A stretch of DNA of 64,000 nucleotides from Aquabacter sediminis (GTDB lineage Bacteria > Pseudomonadota > Alphaproteobacteria > Rhizobiales > Xanthobacteraceae), in NCBI RefSeq assembly GCF_028863665.1, contig NZ_JARBFX010000002.1, forward strand, positions 539,988 through 603,987, read 5' to 3'. This document shows, piece after piece, positions 28,624 to 36,447 of the stretch. Every line of letters starts with the position of its first letter. The stretch's first letter is position 1. Below the pieces are notes generated by a model that was not told the DNA's origin, did not search any database, and saw only the letters and a list, made by a program, of their open reading frames with translations. The position numbers and the translations under genes are program-made.

Positions 28624-30347
28624 CACTCACGCCCTTCAGCATGCCCACCAATGACGGTGAGATTGGGTTGTGCCTTCAAGCGGGGAAGACGATTGACGAT
28701 CTGGTCGCGCTCCCCGAAGGCCTGCACGGCCCCTCCATTGAGCACCAGAAGATCGTCACAGAAAGCCAAAAGGCTCATGCGATGCGTGATGATGACCACC
28801 ACTTTTCCTTGGGACCGCAACCGCAAGATTGCCTCGCCGAGCGCCTTTTCTCCCCCCGCATCCAGGTGGGCATTTGGCTCGTCCATCACAATGAGATGGG
28901 GGTCTCCAAACACAGCCCGAGCAAGCGCCAGGCGCTGTCTCTGACCACCGGACAATACCACACCATTGCCACCGATGCGGGTGTTATAGCCGTCAGGAAG
29001 GTTTCGTACCACATCCTGAACGCCCGCCAACTCAGCGGCGGCCACGATCAGATCGGATCGTTGCGCATTGTCGGCGTCGAGGCGCGCGATGTTCTCCGCC
29101 ACCGTACCCGGCATGAACTCAATGTCCTGCGGAACATAGCCCACGAAGCGCCCGAGCTCATCCGGGTTCCAATGCGTGAAGTCGCTGTCGCCGAGGGTCA
29201 CGGAACCTCGCCTGGGCGTCCAAATGTTCACGAGCAAACGGGCAAGGCAGGATTTGCCGGCCCCGCTTGGTCCCACAACAGCAAGCACGCGCCCGGGGGT
29301 CACCGTGAACGAGACATCGTTGATGATGACCTTCTCGGAGTTTGGCGCAGCACCCCACAGGCGCGAAACGACCAGGGGACCGCTGGGCGCCGGAAGCGAC
29401 ATGCGCTCCACATAGTCCTGCCCGGATATCACCGCATCCAGACGCTCTCTGGCCGGGCCGAATGCGGAAATTCGCTCCCAATTCCGGATCAGGCCCTCAA
29501 TAGGGCCGGTGGCCCTGAGAAGTACCATCACCGTAATGAGCACCCCACTACTCCCAATCTCTCCTTCAAAAAACAAAAGCGCAGCGGTTGATATGAGGAC
29601 AATATAAATCATGAGGTGTACGAAGCGCGAAGTGGCAACAATGACATCTGCCCGCCGATGTGCTTCGTATCGCCACCCAAGCATTGCCATATGAAGGCGG
29701 CTCCATCTGGCACGAATGGCAGGGAGCATCCCCATGGCCCGCGCGGGCTCAAGCATGCGCGAAGCCGACGCTCCATACGCCGCTTCTGCGCTGCTGGCCT
29801 CTCGGAAGCGGATACTGTCCTTCGCAACAACAGCTTGCTCCAGAAAAATCAACCCGCCAATCAACGCCAAAACGACGAACGCAACAACGCCAAACACCCA
29901 ATGCACTAGGAAAAGAACCAAGATAAGAAGCGGCGACCATATGGCATCCATTAACGCCATCATCACACCACCAGACAAAAACTCCCTTACAAAATTCAGA
30001 TCTTGCAAACTACTTGCAGATACACGTGATCCCGCATCCTCTTTATAAAGACTATCAAACAATTTCTTACTCAGACGAACATCAATCTGTATACCAAGGC
30101 GCTGCAATGCCTTCGTGCGCACATAGTCAATAAGGACCGCGGTAACCAGCAAGAACGTGCAGATGAGGGCAAGCACCATCATCGTATTCACATTATGGCT
30201 GTGCAGGACGCGCCGGACAATCTGCCAACCATAAAACGGCCCCGCCAAAAACAGAATCGGGAGAACCGAGCTCAGCGCCAACAACCCTCCATATGCTGGC
30301 GCCAGATCGCGGATCGCCAGTAGGGTCGGAGAGTTGAATTGTTTCAT
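28623..30347 (-). CDS. Type I secretion ABC transporter, PrtD family
   Basis: 574-residue exporter with six-helix membrane domain (about residues 15-310) fused to an ATPase. Seen: Walker A GPSGAGKS, signature LSGGQRQRLALARAVF, Walker B LIVMDEPNAHLD, and the switch histidine in VVIITHRMS. The N-terminus has no C39 peptidase or C39-like domain, so it belongs to the PrtD type that exports unprocessed RTX proteases and S-layer proteins with C-terminal signals. The membrane-domain DNA (29.5-30.1 kb) is notably AT-rich. It lies 93 bases after the glycosyltransferase gene of the same locus; the RTX protein at 33305-35473 is its likely cargo. Confidence 0.93.
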   Translation of the reverse strand: MKQFNSPTLLAIRDLAPAYGGLLALSSVLPILFLAGPFYGWQIVRRVLHSHNVNTMMVLALICTFLLVTAVLIDYVRTKALQRLGIQIDVRLSKKLFDSLYKEDAGSRVSASSLQDLNFVREFLSGGVMMALMDAIWSPLLILVLFLVHWVFGVVAFVVLALIGGLIFLEQAVVAKDSIRFREASSAEAAYGASASRMLEPARAMGMLPAIRARWSRLHMAMLGWRYEAHRRADVIVATSRFVHLMIYIVLISTAALLFFEGEIGSSGVLITVMVLLRATGPIEGLIRNWERISAFGPARERLDAVISGQDYVERMSLPAPSGPLVVSRLWGAAPNSEKVIINDVSFTVTPGRVLAVVGPSGAGKSCLARLLVNIWTPRRGSVTLGDSDFTHWNPDELGRFVGYVPQDIEFMPGTVAENIARLDADNAQRSDLIVAAAELAGVQDVVRNLPDGYNTRIGGNGVVLSGGQRQRLALARAVFGDPHLIVMDEPNAHLDAGGEKALGEAILRLRSQGKVVVIITHRMSLLAFCDDLLVLNGGAVQAFGERDQIVNRLPRLKAQPNLTVIGGHAEGRE

Positions 30348-30415
30348 GCGTGAAGTCCAAGCGGGAGAAAAGCGGCTTGCCGCACTGCGACATTATCACA
30401 TGCACAGCTTGCTGC

Positions 30416-30437
30416 AGAACGAGAATGACCTCGTTCT
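30416..30437 (-). terminator. Hairpin between glycosyltransferase and exporter genes
   Basis: AGAACGAG (30416-30423) and CTCGTTCT (30430-30437) around six bases, just past the stop of the glycosyltransferase gene. No T tract follows on the minus strand, so it may weaken rather than stop read-through into the exporter genes, or protect the transcript end. Confidence 0.45.
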
Positions 30438-30440
30438 CGT

Positions 30441-31673
30441 TCAGGCGGAGCTCAAAAGAGAGTCCATCAATTCAATCTGGCGCGCCACACATTTGCCAAC
30501 TGAATACCGCCGCAGAACCACCTCGCGGGCGGCACGCTTCATGTGCCAGAAGAGATCGGGGCGATCGAGCGCGCGGATGATGGTGTCGGCCAATAGGTCC
30601 GGCTGGAAAAAGGGAACGAGCAGCCCGGTCTGGCCGTGGGCAATCGCCTCGCGCACCGGGGGGGTGTCCGAGCCGATGATCAGGCACTCGGCCGCCATCG
30701 CCTCGGTGAGGGACCACGACAGAACGAAGGGATAGGTGAGGTACACATGCGCGGCTGAGACCTGCAGGACGTCCAGGAAGGTGGGACGCGGAACGACCCC
30801 CAGGAAATGCACGCGGGACATATCCGCGGCTCCCTCGACTTCCCGAACGAAGACATCCCGCCAGCTGCTTCCATCTTCCGGGCGCGCGCCATAGGACACG
30901 TCCGTCCCGCCCACAATGACCACCTGGGCGTCGGGATGGGCAGAAAGGACCCGAGGCAGGGCCCGCATGAAGACATGGAAGCCGCGGTAGGGCTCCAGGT
31001 TGCGCGCCACATAGGTGATGACCTTGTCCCCGGCTCTCACCGTCCTGCCATCCGGCAAAGTCAAGGTGGCGTCAGGATTGGGTCGCACCTGATCCACATC
31101 AATACCGTCGTGGACCACCTCGATATTGGCCTGGAAGATCGGCGGGAACAGGCTGCGCTGCCACTCGGTCGGGGCAATCCCGAGGTCCGCGTCCGCCAGA
31201 GCCATCGCCATGGTGGCATTGCGCAAGTGGACGCGGATCTGACCATCCAGTCCGAAGCGCAGGAACTCCTCGTCGAACCCAACGTCCTTCCCAACCGGGT
31301 GATAATAGAACTCACAAAAGGCTATGATCTTTGCGTTGGGGAATAGCGGCCGCAAAGGCAACCCCTCTCCCCAACCGGGATGAACGAAAATGACGTCTGG
31401 CTCCACACCCTCGGCCTGCAACTCGGTCGCCAGATACATGATCTCCTCGGCACGGCGGCACTCGGAGTTGAATCGGCGTCCGAAGCTGTGGCCCTCGCTT
31501 TCCGGCTGTCCCGACCAGGGGTAACGAAGCAGCTTCACCCCCGGGATGGCGCGCGCCGTGGGCGATCCGAAGGCCACCACCTGGTAGCCAGGCCGGATGG
31601 CCAAGGTCGCCGCCAAATGCCGGTACTGGGCAGGAAAGTTGTTGTGAATGAAGAGAACGGTACGCAACGTCAC
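30441..31673 (-). CDS. Glycosyltransferase, GT4-like, in the RTX/SapC locus
   Basis: 410-residue glycosyltransferase. Seen: VLFIHNNFPAQYRHLAATLA at the N-terminus, DVIFVHPGWGEGLPLRPLFP, VTYVARNLEPYRGFHVFMRA at the start of the donor half, and the late PFVLSWSLTEAMAAECLIIG with the conserved glutamate. It has no signal peptide. Its start overlaps the stop of the SapC gene upstream by four bases (ATGA), so it is translated with the SapC pair. That coupling suggests it works with SapC and the exported RTX protein, for example in sugar modification of the surface protein or in making its anchoring polysaccharide; this is inference. Confidence 0.85.
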   Translation of the reverse strand: MTLRTVLFIHNNFPAQYRHLAATLAIRPGYQVVAFGSPTARAIPGVKLLRYPWSGQPESEGHSFGRRFNSECRRAEEIMYLATELQAEGVEPDVIFVHPGWGEGLPLRPLFPNAKIIAFCEFYYHPVGKDVGFDEEFLRFGLDGQIRVHLRNATMAMALADADLGIAPTEWQRSLFPPIFQANIEVVHDGIDVDQVRPNPDATLTLPDGRTVRAGDKVITYVARNLEPYRGFHVFMRALPRVLSAHPDAQVVIVGGTDVSYGARPEDGSSWRDVFVREVEGAADMSRVHFLGVVPRPTFLDVLQVSAAHVYLTYPFVLSWSLTEAMAAECLIIGSDTPPVREAIAHGQTGLLVPFFQPDLLADTIIRALDRPDLFWHMKRAAREVVLRRYSVGKCVARQIELMDSLLSSA

Positions 31674-32515
31674 TCCCGCGCCTCGCTGAGAGGTTCGATC
31701 GGAACGAGATCACTCTCATCCATGGCGAAATCGAGATTCTCAAGCCCTGAAAACAAGGCGGAAAATGGGTCGGGAGCGGCGGGCGCGGCGACGTCCTGCT
31801 GCTTGTGCACCTGCTGTGCGGGACGATGGACAGAAACGCCGAGGGTTCCTGCGAGCATCCGGCGGGAGAACAGCATCGCAAACATGAGCTGGCTCGGCAG
31901 CAAGCCGCCACGGACCAGGGGAACGCATCGGCCAGCGGAAAACGCAGACAGCTTCTCCGCGTCCACCACGAGGACGTCTCCGCCTTGCTTGAAGCTGACA
32001 TCAATCGGCATCAGGAGATCTGCCAAGTAAAGCAGCTCGGCCGCCTCCCGAAGCTTGCAAATGCCATTCTGCAGGTGCTTGAGCATCTTGACAGTGTCTG
32101 CAAGGGCCCGGCTGGGTGCGCCGCTTGGCTCGAACATGACGTTCAGATCCCCCTCGGCCTCACGGAGCAGCCGGTCGCTGACGGCGATGCGCAACTGCTC
32201 CTGTGGGGACAATACGGGCAGATCGAGGGTGAAGGGCAGGCACTTCAGGTAAAGCGGCATGTAAAACCGAAGCCACCGCTGCTCCGGGTCCACAAGCGGC
32301 TGGCGCTGGAGAAACGACCCAACGCCCGCGACCACATCCAACACAGCGCCGCGGCGCTCGATCAGAATTGGAAGGTAATGGGAGGTTTGGAGCAATTCGC
32401 TGTCAGCGAGCGGAACGCGCTCCATCTGGTCGAGGAAGGAAAAATGGGAAGGCTTGGACCACGAGGTCCGCTCGTCCTTGCGCAGTGGCCGAAAGCCAAG
32501 CTCCTCTGCACTCAC
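31670..32515 (-). CDS. SapC-family protein (first of tandem pair)
   Basis: 281 residues matching the SapC family, named after a gene next to the S-layer protein and type I exporter in Campylobacter fetus; biochemical function is unknown. Seen: RVPLADSELLQTSHYLPILI at the N-terminus, WLRFYMPLYLKCLPFTL, DLNVMFEPSGAPSRAL, and LYLADLLMPIDV. The C-terminal 60 residues (after VHRPAQQ) are low complexity and acidic, an extra beyond the usual SapC length. It has no signal peptide. It uses a GTG start 12 bases past the second SapC gene and overlaps the glycosyltransferase by four bases. Confidence 0.8.
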   Translation of the reverse strand: MSAEELGFRPLRKDERTSWSKPSHFSFLDQMERVPLADSELLQTSHYLPILIERRGAVLDVVAGVGSFLQRQPLVDPEQRWLRFYMPLYLKCLPFTLDLPVLSPQEQLRIAVSDRLLREAEGDLNVMFEPSGAPSRALADTVKMLKHLQNGICKLREAAELLYLADLLMPIDVSFKQGGDVLVVDAEKLSAFSAGRCVPLVRGGLLPSQLMFAMLFSRRMLAGTLGVSVHRPAQQVHKQQDVAAPAAPDPFSALFSGLENLDFAMDESDLVPIEPLSEARE

Positions 32516-32527
32516 TGATCGATCCCG

Positions 32528-33247
32528 TCAGGCGGCCGCGGTGCGCGACAGATCCTGGCGTGCACGCTGATACAAAATTGCGGCCCGGTAAAGGGAAATG
32601 GCATGCGCGCTGAGAAGGCGCAGGCCCGCGGCACCGAACACCCGGCCAAAACTGATGAAGCCGTCGGTTTCATAAGCCTCTGGCCGCACCACGAGAAACT
32701 CAGGAAAAGGACCAAGCCCGACGTCATCGGGGAAACGCAAATCCCAGGTCTGGAGCAGGCCCGCCTCCGCCAGATGTTCTCCCATCCGCAGTGTCACCGC
32801 ATGCGCCGAAGTGAACCGGTGGAGGTACGAAATACGTTCCTCAAGCGCCTTGCTCGGCAGGCCGCGCTCGGTCAGCAAGGTGGCTCCCACGTCCGTGGGC
32901 TCGTCCGCAATCACGTCGTCCAGCCGGACATCGCCGCCCGCCTGCGCCGGATCGACCACCAAGGGATAGGCCTTGAGGATGAATGGAAGAGACGAAGGGA
33001 CCTGAGGGGACCCATAAGGGTGGCCGGCCCCCTCCGGGAGCAGGGAACGCAACACCACCAGTTCGAGAGGGCCGCGAAGGCGTGTCCAGACCACTGGAAA
33101 CCACGCGGCCAGATCGAGCGCCTCCATGTGAACGACAGGGAGAATCTGGCGGTTTCGACCGATGGGGTAGGATTGAGGAGAGAAGATTCGCCTTCTCCCC
33201 ACGGACCCGGACAGCACCAGAGGGCGCGTATAAAATTCGGGATCCAT
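32528..33247 (-). CDS. SapC-like protein (second of tandem pair)
   Basis: 239 residues, divergent from its neighbour but keeping the same order of landmarks: ALDLAAWFPVVWTRLRGPLE, SSLPFILKAYPLVVDP, TLLTERGLPSKALEERISYL, LAEAGLLQTWDL, and a terminal LRLLSAHAISLYRAAILYQR. These match the SapC-family plan, so the two genes probably arose by duplication and then split roles. No signal peptide or membrane segment is seen. It is the first gene after the terminator that follows the RTX gene, and its own ribosome site is weak. Confidence 0.7.
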   Translation of the reverse strand: MDPEFYTRPLVLSGSVGRRRIFSPQSYPIGRNRQILPVVHMEALDLAAWFPVVWTRLRGPLELVVLRSLLPEGAGHPYGSPQVPSSLPFILKAYPLVVDPAQAGGDVRLDDVIADEPTDVGATLLTERGLPSKALEERISYLHRFTSAHAVTLRMGEHLAEAGLLQTWDLRFPDDVGLGPFPEFLVVRPEAYETDGFISFGRVFGAAGLRLLSAHAISLYRAAILYQRARQDLSRTAAA

Positions 33248-33274
33248 CTGACTTGATCCAAAACCCCGAAAGGA

Positions 33275-33300
33275 AATGCCCCGGGTCTCCCCGGGGCATT
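33275..33300 (-). terminator. Intrinsic terminator after the RTX gene
   Basis: AATGCCCCGGG (33275-33285) and CCCGGGGCATT (33290-33300), an 11-base perfect stem with a four-base loop, starting five bases past the RTX stop on the minus strand. The downstream run is only TTTCCTTTC, so some read-through into the SapC genes is expected. This would give much more RTX message than export or SapC message. Confidence 0.8.
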
Positions 33301-33304
33301 AAAA

Positions 33305-35473
33305 TCAGCTCGTCCAGTTGTTGAAGTCGACCGTGTCGCCGTTGTCGCCGAAAGCACCCACTTCCACATTGCTGACGGTATAGACAGAGCCGTCCGTGAA
33401 GGTGATGGTCGTGACACCGCTGCCGTCCAGCGTATGCGTCTGCACGTCGGCGAAGGAGTAGGCCTTGAACCAGAGCCCGTCCTGACCGTCGCCGCCGTCC
33501 ACGGAGCCGGAGCCGCCCTGCGCCAGGACGGTGAAGGTGTCGTCTCCCGAACCACCATCCATGGTGGTCGCGCCAGCCGCCCTGATGAAGAAGTTGTCCG
33601 CGCCTTCTCCGCCATAGAGGGTGTTGCTTCCACCCGTCACAGCCATCACGTCGACTCCGGCGTCGCCATACATGAGATGGTCGCCAGCAACCGTGGACCA
33701 CATTTCGTCGTCGCCGTCACCGCCCGACATGGTCGACCCGACGGTCCCGCCGATGATGCTGTCATTACCGGCACCGCCATATGCCAACATCTCGTTCGCG
33801 GAACCGAAGTTGCTGATCGAGTCGTTCCCGTCACCACCGTAGATAGTGTCGATACCACCGCCGGTCGAACCGACGGATGCGGAGATGGTGTCGTCGCCGT
33901 CCTCACCATACATCAGGTTGGAGCCGCCATTGACCCACATCAGGTCGTTGCCGGCATCGCCATGCAGGGTGTCGGCGCCGCTCGCGCCAACGACTCTGTC
34001 ATTGCCCTCGCCGCCATAGAGCAGACCCTTGGTGCCGCCAACCTGGGTGTACACGAAGTCCTGACCATCGCCGCCATAGAGGGTGTCGACGCCAGCACTG
34101 TCCTGCCCGGCTTTCATTTCATCGTCGCCGGCATCACCATAAAGCAGGTTGGACCCGTTAACCGTCCACATGGTGTCCTCACCGAGGCCACCATAGAGCG
34201 TATCCGCTCCGCTAAAGCCGGAAATCTGGTCATTACCAGCGTCGCCGTAAACAAGGCCCACACCGTCGCGGGTCGCCAGAGCATCGTCGCCGTCGCCACC
34301 GTAAATCGTGTCAATCCCGCCTACGGACGCGCTGCCAATGATCTCGTCGACACCGGCGTCACCATAAATGACGTTGTTGCCGAAGGAGACCCAAAGAACG
34401 TCGTTGCCGTCGCCGCCATAGATGGTGTCGGCGCCGCTCGCACCAGCGATGCTGTCAGCGCCTGTCCCGCCATACATGACCGCATGGGTCGTGCGGCTCA
34501 CCAGGGTATCCGCGCCATCACCGCCATAGAGGGTGTCGACCATGCCGGCGGTCGTATCGATGCCGCCCAGAATGTAATCAACACCGGCATCGCCATAGAG
34601 CACATTGCTGCCAAAGGACGCGCCCAACGTGTCGTTGCCATCGCCACCATAAACGGTGTCGTAGCCGAAATACTGGCCCTCGTAGGTATCGTTGCCGGCA
34701 TCGCCATAAATGATCGCGCCGCCAGACACCGTTGCGCCATTGATGACGTGCCAGGTCAGGCCGTTGGCGCCCCGCAGGACGTCATCGCCATCACCACCGT
34801 AGAGCGTGTCGCCCGCCGCCTGGCCTGCATTGACCACGGAGGCAGCACTCACGGTATCGTTTCCGGCATCACCGTAGACAATGCTGCCGGAATAGAAGGT
34901 GTAGACATCGTCATTTCCGGCGTCGCCGTGGAGGACGTTGAAGTCCCCCGCATTGGTGGCCGGATTGAACGCAAGCTGGGAGGCCACGGAGGCCACGAGG
35001 TCGTTCCCCTCGCCACCATACACCGTATTGCCACGGGCATCTTCGGCGAAGGTGGACGCCAGATCCCCGACGTTTCCAGCCACCACCGTGTCGGCACCCG
35101 CGCCGCCGATGATGATGTTGTCCGCGCCATAGCTGGCAATGTAGTCATTGCCGTTGCTGCCAGCGACAATGCCGCCGCCCGGGCCGTCATTGACGACGTT
35201 GACAACCACACCATTCAGGTTCGTGTAGATCAGGGCATCGACTTCGGTGTCGCCCTGATAGGAATTGATCGCCGTCGTGTCGTTTTTGAGTGCCGGATTC
35301 TTGATATTCAGCGTCGCCAACGCATCCGGCTGGGCCGGATTGTAGACACCCGCAGCCTCCAGAGCCGCGATGATCTCAGACTGCTCTTCAGCAGACATCC
35401 CGAGCGCCGTCAAACCAGCGAAACCAGCATCACCCTCGGTGAGCTGCGTGCTCGTCAGATCATATAGAGCCAT
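33305..35473 (-). CDS. RTX surface protein with glycine-rich calcium-binding repeats
   Basis: 722-residue acidic protein predicted to be exported by the type I system at 27.3-30.3 kb. Residues 1-115 are non-repetitive with no Sec signal. Residues about 121-668 carry some 27 copies of hYGGxGxDxh or hYGDxGxDxh, the RTX calcium-binding loop. The last 55 residues (after GLWFKAYSF) contain no repeat and end NWTS; they should hold the uncleaved secretion signal. No protease, lipase or adhesin catalytic motif is present, so the repeats are most of the protein, as in S-layer-like or structural surface proteins. Its downstream neighbours are two SapC genes, a glycosyltransferase and the exporter. Confidence 0.9.
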   Translation of the reverse strand: MALYDLTSTQLTEGDAGFAGLTALGMSAEEQSEIIAALEAAGVYNPAQPDALATLNIKNPALKNDTTAINSYQGDTEVDALIYTNLNGVVVNVVNDGPGGGIVAGSNGNDYIASYGADNIIIGGAGADTVVAGNVGDLASTFAEDARGNTVYGGEGNDLVASVASQLAFNPATNAGDFNVLHGDAGNDDVYTFYSGSIVYGDAGNDTVSAASVVNAGQAAGDTLYGGDGDDVLRGANGLTWHVINGATVSGGAIIYGDAGNDTYEGQYFGYDTVYGGDGNDTLGASFGSNVLYGDAGVDYILGGIDTTAGMVDTLYGGDGADTLVSRTTHAVMYGGTGADSIAGASGADTIYGGDGNDVLWVSFGNNVIYGDAGVDEIIGSASVGGIDTIYGGDGDDALATRDGVGLVYGDAGNDQISGFSGADTLYGGLGEDTMWTVNGSNLLYGDAGDDEMKAGQDSAGVDTLYGGDGQDFVYTQVGGTKGLLYGGEGNDRVVGASGADTLHGDAGNDLMWVNGGSNLMYGEDGDDTISASVGSTGGGIDTIYGGDGNDSISNFGSANEMLAYGGAGNDSIIGGTVGSTMSGGDGDDEMWSTVAGDHLMYGDAGVDVMAVTGGSNTLYGGEGADNFFIRAAGATTMDGGSGDDTFTVLAQGGSGSVDGGDGQDGLWFKAYSFADVQTHTLDGSGVTTITFTDGSVYTVSNVEVGAFGDNGDTVDFNNWTS
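33734..34654 (-). repeat. Four 75-78 residue super-repeats inside the RTX protein
   Basis: The RTX motifs mostly recur every 18 residues, and every fourth turn ends in SGADT or a close variant. This gives super-repeats at protein residues 274-350, 351-425, 426-502 and about 503-580. Within each, the turn order is: a turn ending GSN or GNN, a longer turn of 21-23 residues ending DT, a variable turn, then the SGADT turn; the fourth copy is degenerate at its end. DNA identity is partial, so the duplications are old or under selection. Confidence 0.75.
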
Positions 35474-35522
35474 GACAACCCCTCACCCTCGCCCGCTTTC
35501 GGGCGCCGCAACCAGTTAAAAA

Positions 35523-36398
35523 TCAGAGAGCACCCGCCCGAAATACTCTCACGCGACCAGCTCCCTCCGGAGCCACACGCCGAGGCTCAACTCGCCCCGC
35601 GTCCTCGGCGACATCGATGGCAAGAGACAGGCCCACGAGGGGATCCCGCTCGGACACACCGATAAATTCCACTTGCCGTCCTGTCCGGGACACCACCGGC
35701 GCCCCGAGGAACAAAGCTTCCGCCCTGATGCGCGCCGCCGCCTCTCCACCGAGCCGAAGCCGGACACCGAGAAGCGGCAAAGCACGGCCCCGAGACCCGG
35801 CGAACTCGCCAGCGCGCACCCAGGGAGACCATTGCGCTGGACGAGTCCCGACCAACACCTGGTATTCAAGATCGACCCCGCGCGGCAGGCGCGAAATCTG
35901 CAATCCTTCGATCGGAAGGGGCTGCCGCGGTCCGCCGAGCCATTGACCCGATCCGACCTTCACATCCCCCCGACGCGAGAGATGACCTGCAATCGCAAGC
36001 CCCTCGTCAGCCAACGGCGCCGATGGCACCGCCGGACGTCCACGCACAACAGGATCTTCAGCCCCGCCTGCGCCCGGCAATGTGACCAGCGGCTCCAGTT
36101 GGAGACGCGCCTCCACAGAACCACCCGGAACACGAGGACGCGCCGTCATCACGAGGCGCCCCTCTCCCGTCGACCGAACCACAAGGGCAGACCCCGGCCC
36201 GGTCAAAAAACCACTCCGCAGACGCGGATCGGACACGACTTCAAGGGAACCGGAAGATCGCCAGTCGGGTTCAATCTGAACCACCGGCGCCTGACCGGAC
36301 GACGGAGCGGACACGTAGCGGATCACGTAGAGGCCTGCCTCTACGCTCAACTCCGACACGCGCGCATCTCCCGAGTCGGCCACCCCATCCCCCTTCAA
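35523..36398 (-). CDS. Unrecognised protein heading the RTX locus
   Basis: 286-291 residues, no family recognised. It is rich in Val, Gly, Arg and Ser with regular alternating beta-type stretches (GLYVIRYVSAP, SALVVRSTGEGRLVMTARP, VRLRLGGEAAARI), suggesting a beta-sandwich chain; no signal peptide and no membrane segment. The start is either TTG at 36398 or GTG at 36383; the GTG has AAGGGGG five bases upstream and leaves a more usual leader after the promoter at 36419-36447. No ATG is available near it. It is 49 bases before the RTX gene with no terminator between, so the two are probably on one message. Confidence 0.65.
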   Translation of the reverse strand: MKGDGVADSGDARVSELSVEAGLYVIRYVSAPSSGQAPVVQIEPDWRSSGSLEVVSDPRLRSGFLTGPGSALVVRSTGEGRLVMTARPRVPGGSVEARLQLEPLVTLPGAGGAEDPVVRGRPAVPSAPLADEGLAIAGHLSRRGDVKVGSGQWLGGPRQPLPIEGLQISRLPRGVDLEYQVLVGTRPAQWSPWVRAGEFAGSRGRALPLLGVRLRLGGEAAARIRAEALFLGAPVVSRTGRQVEFIGVSERDPLVGLSLAIDVAEDAGRVEPRRVAPEGAGRVRVFRAGAL

Positions 36399-36418
36399 TC
36401 CATCCGTTACGGACCAAG

Positions 36419-36447
36419 TTTATGTTGATTTTAGTGCATTGCGTCAA
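36419..36447 (-). promoter_or_regulatory. Sigma70-like promoter for the RTX locus
   Basis: On the minus strand, TTGACG (36447-36442) and CATAAA (36424-36419) are separated by exactly 17 bases, in an AT-rich stretch that stands out from the surrounding GC-rich DNA. The transcript would begin near 36412, just before the candidate starts at 36398 and 36383. The -35 matches five of six consensus bases and the -10 four of six. Confidence 0.65.

Noticed and set aside
33734..34654. Regular DNA repeats that could suggest a CRISPR array
   Set aside because: The repeats are in-frame coding modules of the RTX protein, differ in sequence from copy to copy, and have no conserved repeat with unique spacers.
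33434..35467. 677-codon open frame on the plus strand with repeated HxVVAVAAI-like units
   Set aside because: It mirrors the RTX repeats on the other strand. Periodicity of the real gene produces it, and it has no ribosome site.
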